The notes beneath the pieces are model-generated. The model was not told the DNA's origin and made no database searches. It worked only from the letters and a program-made list of their open reading frames with translations. DNA of 64,000 nt from Comamonadaceae bacterium (GTDB taxonomy: Bacteria; Pseudomonadota; Gammaproteobacteria; Burkholderiales; Burkholderiaceae_C): assembly GCA_027484105.1 (NCBI GenBank), contig JAIXUG010000002.1, forward strand, positions 310,001 through 374,000, given 5' to 3'. Numbering within the stretch: position 1 is the first letter of the stretch; the number at the start of each line of letters is the position of its first letter. The position numbers were made by a program, and so were the translations under genes. Positions 34,519 through 43,308 of the stretch are shown piece after piece.

Positions 34519-37500
34519 TCAATGGTTCAACTGCCCCCAAGCCTTCTCCAGTCGCTTGATGCTAACCGGCTGCGGGGTGCGCAGTTCTTGCGCGAAGAAG
34601 CTCACGCGCAACTCTTCCAATAGCCAGCGGAACTCCAGCATGCGGGCGTCTTGCGCGCCTTTGCGTTCGGCCACCAGACGCCAGTAGCGTTGTTCTTGGG
34701 GTTTGAGCTCCGACAGGCGCTGGGCGTCGCGGGCGGGGTCGGCGCGGTACTTGTCCAGGCGCAGGGTGATGGCCTTGAGGTAGCGGGCGTAGTGCTGCAG
34801 CTGCGGCCACGGGGTGGCGGCCATGAAGTTTTTGGGCATCAGGCGTTGCAGTTGCGCTGTGCAGTCTGCCGTTGCATCGGGGGCGTTTTTGGTGTCTTTA
34901 ATCTTGCGCGTGGCCGCGCCAAACTCCAGCAAGATGGTGCCCGCCAGCCGGGCCACTTCGTTGGCAATCAAGGTCAAGCGGCCCCGGCCTTCTTCGATGC
35001 GGCGCTTGAAAGTGACTTCGTCATTGGGCAGTGGGTCAAGCAAGAAGGCGCGGTCCAGCGCCACGTCGATGATCTGGGTTTTCAGCTCGTCCGCCGTGCC
35101 CAGCGGCATAAAGGCCACGGCCATTTTTTGCAGGTCGGGGATGTTTTTCTCAAGGTACTTGAGCGCGTCTTTGATTTGCAGCGCAAACAGGCGGCGCAGG
35201 CCCGCGCCGTTTTTGGCGGCGGCCACATCGGGTTCGTCAAACACTTCGATGGTGACGGCGTCTTGCACGTCCACCAGCGCGGGAAAGCCGATCAAGGTCT
35301 GCCCGCCTTTGCTGATTTCCATCAGCTCGGGCAGTTCGCCAAAGGTCCAGGCGGTGTAGCGCTGGGGGGTGACTACGGTTTGTTTGGCCGGAGCGTTTTG
35401 GCGTGTTGGTTCTTGCTTGGAATGAATTGGGGTCAGAGCCCGATTTCCTTCGGACAATCGGGATCCGACCCCATTTGATTTTTGGTCCGCAGTGGAGGCG
35501 CCCGCAGGTGCAGCGACTTTGAGCTGCGCCAGCGCCTGGAAGGCGCCACGCGCTTTGGCGCCCAGCTCGCCCTTGAGCGCGCCCAGGTTGCGGCCCATGC
35601 CCAGCTGGCGGCCGTGTTCGTCCACCACCAGCAGGTTCATGAACAAGTGTGGGCTGAGCATCTCGTGTTTGAAGTCGGTGCGCTTGATGTCCAGGCTGGT
35701 TTCGTCGCGGGCTTTTTTGAGCAGCACGTCGGTGAGTGAGCCGCTGCCAAACAACTCGGGCGCCGACAGCTCGGCGGCCAGGCGCGTGGCCGATTCGGGC
35801 AGCGGAACAAAGCGTGAACGCGGGCGCTGCGGCAAGCTTTTGAGCAGGGCCTGAATCTTGTCTTTGAGCAAGCCGGGCACCAGCCATTCGCAGCGGTCTT
35901 CACTCACCTGGTTCAGCACAAACAGCGGTACCGTGACGGTGACGCCATCGCGGGCGTCGCCCGGTTCGTGCAGATAAGTGGCCTGGCAATCGGTGCCGCC
36001 CAAGCGGATGTGTTTGGGGAAAGCCTGGGTGGTGATGCCTGCCGCTTCGTGGCGCATCAGCTCTTCGCGGCTCAGCATCAACAGGCGCGGCTGCTTGGCG
36101 CTCTCAATGCGGTACCAGTTTTCTAGCAGGCGGCCGCTGCACACGTCGGCGGGCAATTGCTGTTCATAAAAAGCGTAGATCAGTTCGTCGTCCACCAGCA
36201 CGTCCTGGCGGCGCGACTTGTGTTCCAGCTCTTCGACCTTGGCGATCATCTTGTGGTTGGCAGCCAAAAACGGCAGCTTGGTCTCCCACTGGCCTGCCAC
36301 CAACGCTTCGCGGATGAAGATGTCGCGTGCGCCGTGCAGGTCCACCCGGCTGTAGGGCGTGCGGCGGCCGCTGTAGACCACCAGGCCATAGAGCGTGGCG
36401 CGCTCCAGCGCCACCACTTCGGCGGACTTCTTTTCCCAATGCGGGTCGAGCAGTTGCTTCTTGAGCAAATGCGCGCCCACCTGCTCCAGCCACTGCGGCT
36501 CGATGGCGGCGATGCCCCGGCCAAACAGGCGCGTGGTCTCCACCAGCTCGGCCACCACGATCCAGCGCCCCGGCTTTTTGGAGAGGTGCGCACCGGGGTG
36601 CTTGTGGAACTTGATGCCGCGTGCGCCCAAATAGGCTTCTTCGTCTTCGAGCTTGTAGCCCACGTTGCCCAACAGGCCCGATAGCATGGACAGATGCAGC
36701 TGCTCGTAGCTCGCAGGCTTCGCGTTTATGCGCCACTTGTGCTCGGCCACCACGGTGAGCAGCTGGGTGTGCGTGTCGCGCCACTCGCGCACGCGCCGGA
36801 TGTTGATGAAGTTCTGGCGCAGCAGTTGTTCGTATTGGCGGTTGCTCAGCTTGTGGTCGGTGCCGTGGCCGCCTCGGGCGTCGTGAATCCATTTCCACAG
36901 CTTGAGGTAACCGGTGAACTCGCTTTTGTCGTCGTCGAACTTGGCGTGCGCTTGGTCGGCTTGGGCTTGCGCGTCCATGGGGCGGTCGCGCACGTCTTGC
37001 ACGCTCATGGCGCTGGCGATCACCAGCACTTCGTCCAGCGCTTCGCGGCCACGTGCTTCCAAAATCATGCGGCCCACGCGGGGGTCCAGCGGCAGGCGGG
37101 CCAGCTCTTTACCAATGGGCGTCAGCTCGTTGTCGTCGTCCACCGCGCCCAGCTCGGCCAACAGCTGGTAGCCGTCGGAGATGGCGCGTTTGGACGGCGC
37201 TTCGATGAACGGGAAGTCTTCCACCACGCCCAGGTGCAGCGACTTCATGCGCAAGATCACACCCGCCAAAGACGAGCGCAGGATTTCCGGGTCGGTGAAG
37301 CGCGGTCGGCCTGCAAAGTCTTGGTCGTCGTACAGGCGAATGCAGATGCCGTTGGCCACACGGCCGCAACGGCCCGCACGCTGGTTGGCGGCGGCCTGGC
37401 TGATCGGCTCGACCATCAGCTGCTCGACCTTGCTGCGCAGGCTGTAGCGCTTCACCCGCGCCGTGCCTGCGTCGATCACATAGCGGATGCCAGGCACGGT

Positions 37501-38433
37501 CAATGAGGTTTCGGCCACGTTGGTGGCGAGCACAATGCGGCGGCCATTCGACGCTTCAAAAATCCGGTCTTGCTCGGCCTGCGACAGACGGGCAAACAGC
37601 GGCAGCACTTCGGCGTTGCGGGTCAGCGGCTGGTGCGCCAGGTGTTTGCGCAGGTGGTCTGCGGCTTCGCGGATCTCGCGCTCGCCGGGCAAAAAGATCA
37701 GGATGTCGCCCCCTGCCCCGCCTTGCCAAAGTTCATCCACACCGTCGGCCATGGCCTCGTTCAGGCCGTAGTCGCGCGTTTCTTCAAAGGGGCGGTAACG
37801 CTGCTCGACTGGAAAGGTGCGGCCCGAAACCATGATCACCGGCGCCGGGCCGTTGCGCGAGGCAAAGTGTTTGGCAAAGCGGTCGGCGTCGATGGTGGCC
37901 GAGGTGACGACGATCTTGAGGTCAGGCCTGCGCGGCAAGATTTGGCGCAGGTAGCCCAGTAAAAAGTCGATGTTCAGGCTGCGCTCGTGCGCCTCGTCGA
38001 TGATGAGGGTGTCGTAGGCCTGCAGCAGCGGGTCGGTCTGGGTTTCGGCCAGCAAAATGCCGTCGGTCATCAGTTTGACGGAGGCGTTCTTGCTCAAACG
38101 GTCTTGAAACCGCACCTTGAAACCCACCACCTCGCCCAGCGGGGTCTTGAGTTCCTCGGCAATGCGCTTGGCCACCGAGCTGGCCGCAATGCGCCGGGGC
38201 TGGGTGTGGCCGATCAGGCGGCCCTTCTCGCCGGGCTTGGCGTTCAGTCGCCCGCGCCCCAGCGCCAGCGCAATTTTGGGCAGCTGGGTGGTCTTGCCCG
38301 AACCGGTTTCGCCGCAGACGATGATGACCTGGTGCTGCGCCATGGCGGCCATGATTTCATCGCGGCGAGACGAGACGGGCAGGCCTTCGGGGAAGTCGAT
38401 TTGGAGAGGGGTGGGATGGGCGGCGTCGGTCAC
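34519..38433 (-). CDS. hrpA: ATP-dependent RNA helicase HrpA
   Basis: A 1304-residue DEAH-box helicase. Walker A GETGSGKT is at 41-48, DEAH in IIDEAHERSLN at about 145, then the helicase C, HA2 and OB-fold regions and a long DUF3418-type C-terminal domain. I prefer the GTG at 38433 (reads MTDAAHPTP) over a GTG ten codons upstream at 38463. An in-frame palindromic element of about 50 nt (35425-35476) adds about 17 residues to a linker near residue 990. HrpA acts in mRNA processing and ribosome rescue. Confidence 0.95.
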   Translation of the reverse strand: MTDAAHPTPLQIDFPEGLPVSSRRDEIMAAMAQHQVIIVCGETGSGKTTQLPKIALALGRGRLNAKPGEKGRLIGHTQPRRIAASSVAKRIAEELKTPLGEVVGFKVRFQDRLSKNASVKLMTDGILLAETQTDPLLQAYDTLIIDEAHERSLNIDFLLGYLRQILPRRPDLKIVVTSATIDADRFAKHFASRNGPAPVIMVSGRTFPVEQRYRPFEETRDYGLNEAMADGVDELWQGGAGGDILIFLPGEREIREAADHLRKHLAHQPLTRNAEVLPLFARLSQAEQDRIFEASNGRRIVLATNVAETSLTVPGIRYVIDAGTARVKRYSLRSKVEQLMVEPISQAAANQRAGRCGRVANGICIRLYDDQDFAGRPRFTDPEILRSSLAGVILRMKSLHLGVVEDFPFIEAPSKRAISDGYQLLAELGAVDDDNELTPIGKELARLPLDPRVGRMILEARGREALDEVLVIASAMSVQDVRDRPMDAQAQADQAHAKFDDDKSEFTGYLKLWKWIHDARGGHGTDHKLSNRQYEQLLRQNFINIRRVREWRDTHTQLLTVVAEHKWRINAKPASYEQLHLSMLSGLLGNVGYKLEDEEAYLGARGIKFHKHPGAHLSKKPGRWIVVAELVETTRLFGRGIAAIEPQWLEQVGAHLLKKQLLDPHWEKKSAEVVALERATLYGLVVYSGRRTPYSRVDLHGARDIFIREALVAGQWETKLPFLAANHKMIAKVEELEHKSRRQDVLVDDELIYAFYEQQLPADVCSGRLLENWYRIESAKQPRLLMLSREELMRHEAAGITTQAFPKHIRLGGTDCQATYLHEPGDARDGVTVTVPLFVLNQVSEDRCEWLVPGLLKDKIQALLKSLPQRPRSRFVPLPESATRLAAELSAPELFGSGSLTDVLLKKARDETSLDIKRTDFKHEMLSPHLFMNLLVVDEHGRQLGMGRNLGALKGELGAKARGAFQALAQLKVAAPAGASTADQKSNGVGSRLSEGNRALTPIHSKQEPTRQNAPAKQTVVTPQRYTAWTFGELPELMEISKGGQTLIGFPALVDVQDAVTIEVFDEPDVAAAKNGAGLRRLFALQIKDALKYLEKNIPDLQKMAVAFMPLGTADELKTQIIDVALDRAFLLDPLPNDEVTFKRRIEEGRGRLTLIANEVARLAGTILLEFGAATRKIKDTKNAPDATADCTAQLQRLMPKNFMAATPWPQLQHYARYLKAITLRLDKYRADPARDAQRLSELKPQEQRYWRLVAERKGAQDARMLEFRWLLEELRVSFFAQELRTPQPVSIKRLEKAWGQLNH
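35425..35476. repeat. Palindromic repeat inserted in frame within hrpA
   Basis: AATTGGGGTC and GACCCCATTT form the outer arms, CCCGATT (35439-35445) and AATCGGG (35456-35462) the inner arms, with a TCC/GGA tip. The whole can fold into a long cruciform. It is read through in frame in hrpA. Its form resembles REP-like elements linked to RAYT transposases. Confidence 0.75.
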
Positions 38434-38451
38434 GGGCTGGATTATCCCACG

Positions 38452-38486
38452 ACACGTATTCACGTGCTACACTGGTTCACGTGAAC
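38452..38486. promoter_or_regulatory. Repeated TTCACGTG operator upstream of the VapBC-like pair
   Basis: TTCACGTG occurs at 38459-38466 and again at 38476-38483, 17 nt apart; the second is part of a perfect 12-bp palindrome GTTCACGTGAAC (38475-38486). A third partial copy, ACACGT, is at 38452. Palindromes of this kind before antitoxin genes are usually autoregulatory sites. Confidence 0.6.
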
Positions 38487-38506
38487 TTTCGGGACGGAGA
38501 TTTTTC

Positions 38507-38773
38507 ATGACCAACCTGACCATTTCCCTCGACGAAAACCTCGTCAAACAAGCCCGCATCAAAGCCATTCAAGAAGGCACCTCGCTGAGCGCCAAGGTGC
38601 GCGAGATGCTGGCTGCCTATGTGCGGCAAGACATGCCTGCCGCCCCGGTGGTGATTCCCAAACTGCCCGTCTCCAAAGCCCGTGGCGGCCTGCAGCCGGG
38701 CATTGACCCGAGCAGCAACCAATCGCTGTACGACGCCATGGACGTGGGCATGGATTTGAAACGCTTGTCATGA
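38507..38773 (+). CDS. VapB-like antitoxin, ribbon-helix-helix type
   Basis: An 88-residue protein. The N-terminus MTNLTISLDENLVKQARIKA is a ribbon-helix-helix DNA-binding strand and helix; the C-terminal 45 residues are polar and probably wrap the toxin. The gene overlaps the PIN toxin start by 4 nt (ATGA). A GGACGGAGA site precedes the ATG. It probably represses its own promoter at the TTCACGTG repeats. Confidence 0.8.
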   Translation: MTNLTISLDENLVKQARIKAIQEGTSLSAKVREMLAAYVRQDMPAAPVVIPKLPVSKARGGLQPGIDPSSNQSLYDAMDVGMDLKRLS

Positions 38774-39207
38774 CACCCGACGTGAACGTGCTGGTGGCCT
38801 CCTACAGGGCCGACCACCCTCACCACCAAAGTGCGCGCGCCTGGCTCGATGATGCCGTCGCACAAGCGGCCAGTGGACGCGCCAGCCTCATGCTGTTGGG
38901 CACCGTGGTGACCGGATTGATCAGAATCACCACCAACCCCAAAATTTTCAAAGAAATCGACCCGCTGCAAGACCTGACCGACTTTGTAGACAGTCTGCTC
39001 AGCTGCCCCGGCGTGCAATTTCAGCCCCAAGGTACGAACTGGCCTAACCTCAGGCAAGTGTGTCTGACGCAACAGGTCAGCGGCAATCTGGTCACCGATG
39101 CGTGGATCGCCGCAACCGTGTTGCAATCCGGTGAGACACTCTGCACATTCGACCGCGATTTTTCGCGTCTGCTGCCTGCAGACCAACTTTTTTTGCTCAA
39201 GCCCTGA
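38770..39207 (+). CDS. VapC-like PIN-domain ribonuclease toxin
   Basis: A 145-residue PIN-domain protein. Acidic residues D4, D110 (NLVTDAWIAA) and D128 or D130 (FDRDFSRL) match the metal-binding positions. The second conserved acidic residue, usually a Glu in an ExxR-like helix, appears replaced by Gly in VVTGLIR, as in some VapC subfamilies. It probably cleaves RNA when free of its antitoxin. Confidence 0.82.
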   Translation: MTPDVNVLVASYRADHPHHQSARAWLDDAVAQAASGRASLMLLGTVVTGLIRITTNPKIFKEIDPLQDLTDFVDSLLSCPGVQFQPQGTNWPNLRQVCLTQQVSGNLVTDAWIAATVLQSGETLCTFDRDFSRLLPADQLFLLKP

Positions 39208-39217
39208 ACCATTGCCC

Positions 39218-40564
39218 ATGTCCACTGTTTTCAACTTCACCTTCGTGCCCTGGTTCCGGTCGGTGGCGCCTTACATCCACATGCACCGGGGCAAGACCTT
39301 TGTGGTGGGCATCGCGGGCGAGGCCATTGCCGCAGGCAAGCTGCAAAACCTGGCGCAAGACCTGGCGCTGATCCAGAGCATGGGCGTCAAGATCGTGCTG
39401 GTGCACGGCTTTCGCCCCCAGGTCAACGAACAACTGGCGGCCAAGGGCCACACGCCCAAATACGCTCAAGGCATTCGCATCACCGACAGCGTGGCTTTGG
39501 ACTGCGCACAAGAGGCGGCGGGCCAGCTGCGCTACGAGATTGAAGCGGCGTTCAGCCAGGGCCTGCCCAACACGCCCATGGCCGGCTCCACGGTGCGGGT
39601 GATTTCGGGCAACTTCATCACGGCGCGCCCGGTGGGCATTGTGGACGGGGTGGATTTCATGCACTCGGGTCTGGTGCGCAAGGTCGATGTGGACGGCATC
39701 ATGCGCACGCTGGACATGGGCGCGATGGTGCTGCTCTCACCCTTTGGCTTTTCGCCCACGGGCGAGGCCTTCAACCTGGCCATGGAAGAAGTGGCCACCA
39801 GCGTGGCCGCCGAGTTGCAGGCCGACAAACTGATTTTTCTGACCGAAATTCCAGGCATCCGCATGCAACCGGGCGAGCCTGCGAGTGACGACAACCCGAT
39901 CGACACCGAGCTGCCGCTGGCCGCTGCCAAGCAATTGCTGGCCTCGCTGCCCCGGCCGACCGAGCCGACCGACATCGGCTTTTACCTGCAGCACTGCGTC
40001 AAGGCCTGCGAAGAAGGTGTGGAGCGCTCGCACATCTTGCCCTTTGCGATCGATGGCTCGCTGCTGCTGGAGGTGTATGTGCACGACGGCATCGGCACCA
40101 TGGTGGTGGATGAAAAGCTCGAAGAGCTGCGCGAGGCCACCGCCGACGATGTGGGCGGCATCTTGCAGTTGATCGAGCCCTTCGAGAAAGACGGCACCCT
40201 GGTCAAGCGTGACCGCACCGAGATTGAGCGGGACATCGACCACTACACCATCATCGACCACGACGGCGTGATCTTTGCCTGCGCGGCGCTCTACCCTTAC
40301 CCCGAGGCCAAAACGGCCGAGATGGCGGCACTCACCGTGTCACCGCAGTCACAGGGTCAGGGCGACGGCGAAAAAGTGCTCAAGCGGGTGGAGCAGCGCG
40401 CCCGTGCCATGGGCCTCAAAAGCATTTTTGTATTGACCACCCGCACCATGCACTGGTTCATCAAGCGCGGCTTTGCACAAGTGGACCCCGACTGGCTGCC
40501 CGAAGCGCGCAAACGCAAATACAACTGGGACCGCAAGAGTCAGGTCTTGGTCAAGAAACTCTGA
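39218..40564 (+). CDS. argA: Amino-acid N-acetyltransferase ArgA (N-acetylglutamate synthase)
   Basis: ArgA makes N-acetylglutamate, the first step of arginine synthesis. The 448-residue protein has an amino-acid-kinase-like domain (about 1-290; VKIVLVHGFRPQVNEQL) and a C-terminal GNAT acetyltransferase domain (about 305-448; LTVSPQSQGQGDGEKVL). This two-domain form is the usual bacterial ArgA. The ATG is at 39218. Confidence 0.95.
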   Translation: MSTVFNFTFVPWFRSVAPYIHMHRGKTFVVGIAGEAIAAGKLQNLAQDLALIQSMGVKIVLVHGFRPQVNEQLAAKGHTPKYAQGIRITDSVALDCAQEAAGQLRYEIEAAFSQGLPNTPMAGSTVRVISGNFITARPVGIVDGVDFMHSGLVRKVDVDGIMRTLDMGAMVLLSPFGFSPTGEAFNLAMEEVATSVAAELQADKLIFLTEIPGIRMQPGEPASDDNPIDTELPLAAAKQLLASLPRPTEPTDIGFYLQHCVKACEEGVERSHILPFAIDGSLLLEVYVHDGIGTMVVDEKLEELREATADDVGGILQLIEPFEKDGTLVKRDRTEIERDIDHYTIIDHDGVIFACAALYPYPEAKTAEMAALTVSPQSQGQGDGEKVLKRVEQRARAMGLKSIFVLTTRTMHWFIKRGFAQVDPDWLPEARKRKYNWDRKSQVLVKKL

Positions 40565-40635
40565 AGCCGCCCGTGAGCGCTATGCACTCGGCTGCGGCAG
40601 AGGCTTGCGTTTGCGGATTCGGCTCGCGCCAGACC

Positions 40636-41325
40636 TCAGGATAAAGAGTATTCCACCGCCGCCATGGCATGCAGCGCCGTGGTGTCAAAGCTGAGCAAGC
40701 CACCGTCACCGGGCTGCAAGATCATGGTCAGCTCGGTGCAGCCCAAAATCACCCCTTGTGCCCCCTGGGCCGCCAGCGCTCGCACCAGGGCCATGAGTTT
40801 TTGGCGAGAGTCCTCCCGAACCTCACCCCGGCACAGTTCTTCAAAAATGACCCGGTGCACCTCGATGCGGCCAAGCTCATCGGGCACCACGCATTCGATG
40901 CCCCTTGCGGCCAGGCGGTCGCGCATGAAGGTTTGCTCCATGGTGAAGCGGGTGCCCAGCAGGCCCACTTTGTTCAGGCCAGCGGCCAAGATGGCGTCGG
41001 CGGTCACGTCGGCAATGTGCAACAAAGGCAAGGCGGTCACCGACTGGACCTCTTGCGCGATGCGGTGCATGGTGTTGGTGCAAATGAGCAAGACCTCGGC
41101 GCCGCTGCTTTCAAGCTGGCGCGCAGCCGTTTGCAAAATTTCGGTCATGCGAGGCCAGTCACCCTGCATTTGCAAATCGGCGATGTCCTGAAAGTCCAGG
41201 CTGATGAGGTGTACCCGCGCGGAGCGCAAACCGCCATGGCGCCTGGCCACTTCGCGGTTGATGTGCTGGTAGTAAAGCGCCGTCGATTCCCAGCTCATGC
41301 CACCGATCAAACCAATTGATTTCAT
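40636..41325 (-). CDS. Aspartate/glutamate racemase family protein
   Basis: A 229-residue PLP-independent racemase with the two catalytic cysteines C82 (LLICTNTMH) and C196 (LGCTELTM), and the N-terminal GLIGGMSWEST motif typical of aspartate racemases. The ATG at 41325 fits this motif; longer frames upstream lack homology. Substrate is probably aspartate or glutamate. Confidence 0.9.
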   Translation of the reverse strand: MKSIGLIGGMSWESTALYYQHINREVARRHGGLRSARVHLISLDFQDIADLQMQGDWPRMTEILQTAARQLESSGAEVLLICTNTMHRIAQEVQSVTALPLLHIADVTADAILAAGLNKVGLLGTRFTMEQTFMRDRLAARGIECVVPDELGRIEVHRVIFEELCRGEVREDSRQKLMALVRALAAQGAQGVILGCTELTMILQPGDGGLLSFDTTALHAMAAVEYSLS

Positions 41326-41461
41326 GCCCGACTTCTTTGGAAAATGAGCCCCAAAGTATGCCATCAGTTGGCCAGCAGGCTGTTTCCAAGTGGGAGGTGA
41401 CGAGCAGCGGATGTGCCACGCGGATCGCCCGCAGGGTGGGCTGCCAGAAAAAAGGGGCTGA

Positions 41462-41959
41462 TCAGCGCTTGCGCCAAGCCTGCACGGCGATGGCCAGGCC
41501 CAAGAGGCCAAACAGGACGAAACACACAAACGACCAGTTGGCGATCGAGCCCCCCAAAAAGGTCCAGTCGATCTTGCTGCAGTCGCCGCTGCCCTTGAAG
41601 ATCATGGGGATCGCGCGGTTGAGGGGGAAGTTTTCGACCATGCCGTAAAAATCGCGCCCGCAGTTCACCACCTCGGGCGGGTACCACTGCAGCCAGCTTT
41701 GACGAGCAGCGGTGAAGGCGCCAAAACCCGCCGTCAGCGTCAAAAGCAGGCTGGATGCGGCCAAGCCCTTGCCGCGCAAACGCCAGCCCAGCAAGGCCCA
41801 CACCACCACGCCGATCAAGGCGTAGCGCTGGACGATGCACATGGGGCATGGGTTCAACCCGACCACATGCTGCAAATACAGTCCGAACACCAGCATGCCG
41901 ATGCCCGACAAGGCGATCAACAGCATCCAGCGTTGGGGAGAGAGGGCGGACAGATTCAT
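41462..41959 (-). CDS. dsbB: Disulfide bond formation protein DsbB
   Basis: DsbB reoxidises DsbA and passes electrons to quinone. The 165-residue inner-membrane protein has four hydrophobic helices and the two periplasmic cysteine pairs C38/C41 (NPCPMC) and C100/C127. Confidence 0.95.
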   Translation of the reverse strand: MNLSALSPQRWMLLIALSGIGMLVFGLYLQHVVGLNPCPMCIVQRYALIGVVVWALLGWRLRGKGLAASSLLLTLTAGFGAFTAARQSWLQWYPPEVVNCGRDFYGMVENFPLNRAIPMIFKGSGDCSKIDWTFLGGSIANWSFVCFVLFGLLGLAIAVQAWRKR

Positions 41960-42042
41960 GGTGAGTTATGAGAAGCAAGTGGGCATTGTGCCCCCTTGTC
42001 TGAATGGGTAAGGGCGAGGTGGATCACATAGCCCTGCAGCAC

Positions 42043-42819
42043 TCAGGACTCGGCAAACGCCCGCTCGATGACAAAAGCCCCGGGGGTGCTGGTGTTGCCC
42101 TCTTTGAGGCCGCGCTCTTCGCAAATGCGTTTGAGGTCTTTGAGCATTTCGGGCGAGCCGCAGATCATGACGCGATCGGTCTCGGGGTTGAGTGGGGGCA
42201 GGCCCAGGTCGGCAAACAACTTGCCGTTTTCGATGAGGTCGGTCACGCGGCCCTGATTTTTGTAGGGCTCGCGGGTCACCGTGGGGTAGTACAGCAGCTG
42301 CTGGCTGACCATCTCACCCAAAAACTCATGGGCGGGCAGCTCCTGCGTGATGTAGCTCTGGTAGGCCAGTTCGTTGACCTGGCGCACGCCGTGAACCAGG
42401 ATCACTTTTTCAAAGCGCTCGTAGGTTTCGGGGTCGCGGATGATGCTCATGAACGGGGCCAGGCCGGTGCCCGTGCCCATGAGGTACAGGTTTTTGCCGG
42501 GGAGCAGGTAATCGCACAGCAAAGTACCGGTGGGTTTGCGGCCCACGATGATGGTGTCGCCCACCTGGATGTGCTGCAGCTTGGAGGTCAACGGGCCGTC
42601 AGGCACCTTGATGCTCAAAAACTCCAGGTGCTCTTCGTAATTGGCGCTGGCAATCGAATAAGCACGCAGCAGCGGTTTGCCGTTGTCGCCGCGCAGACCG
42701 ATCATGGTGAAGTGGCCATTGGAAAAGCGCAGGGCCTGGTCACGGGTGGTGGTGAAGCTGAACAGGCGGTCGGTCCAGTGGTGAACGCTCAAGACGCGTT
42801 CTTCAAGAAAAGCACTCAT
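42043..42819 (-). CDS. fpr: Ferredoxin/flavodoxin-NADP+ reductase
   Basis: A 258-residue flavoenzyme that moves electrons between NADPH and ferredoxin or flavodoxin. The FAD domain has RAYSIAS and the NADP domain begins LYLMGTGTGLAPFMSIIRD; the C-terminal AFVIERAFAES is typical of the family. Divergent from the yggX gene. Confidence 0.95.
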   Translation of the reverse strand: MSAFLEERVLSVHHWTDRLFSFTTTRDQALRFSNGHFTMIGLRGDNGKPLLRAYSIASANYEEHLEFLSIKVPDGPLTSKLQHIQVGDTIIVGRKPTGTLLCDYLLPGKNLYLMGTGTGLAPFMSIIRDPETYERFEKVILVHGVRQVNELAYQSYITQELPAHEFLGEMVSQQLLYYPTVTREPYKNQGRVTDLIENGKLFADLGLPPLNPETDRVMICGSPEMLKDLKRICEERGLKEGNTSTPGAFVIERAFAES

Positions 42820-43030
42820 TTGTTTTGCATGGGTTAGGCGGGGACAAGAGCCCCAAAGCCCTTGAGGGTTGCTGAAAGCTTGCTACAGTGGCGTCCTGAA
42901 AGACCACGCGAGAGGGGTTTTGGTTGACCAACAAACCGCATTCTCATGTGAACCGCTCAAAACTGGAACGACAGAAATTCTATATCCGTATAACCAGCGC
43001 TTCTTAAGTCACATCAAGGCAACACATCAC

Positions 43031-43306
43031 ATGGCACGTACCGTTCAATGCATCAAACTGGGCAAAGAAGCTGAGGGTCTGGATTTTCCACCCTACCCCG
43101 GCGACTTGGGCAAGCGCATCTGGGAGGGTGTGAGCAAGCAGGCCTGGGCAGACTGGCTCAAGCACCAGACCATGCTGGTCAATGAAAACCGCCTGAACCT
43201 GGCCGACTTGCGCGCCCGCCAGTACCTGGCCCGCCAAATGGAAAACCATTTCTTTGGCGATGGTGCAGACGCCGCCCAGGGCTACGTGCCCCCTGCCGCC
43301 AGCTGA
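43031..43306 (+). CDS. Fe(2+)-trafficking protein YggX
   Basis: A 91-residue protein with [17 protein letters not shown] (C7 is the conserved cysteine) and the helical [15 protein letters not shown] tail. YggX-type proteins protect Fe-S clusters and handle iron under oxidative stress. It is followed almost at once (2 nt) by an FAD oxidoreductase gene. Confidence 0.95.
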   Translation: MARTVQCIKLGKEAEGLDFPPYPGDLGKRIWEGVSKQAWADWLKHQTMLVNENRLNLADLRARQYLARQMENHFFGDGADAAQGYVPPAAS

Positions 43307-43308
43307 GC

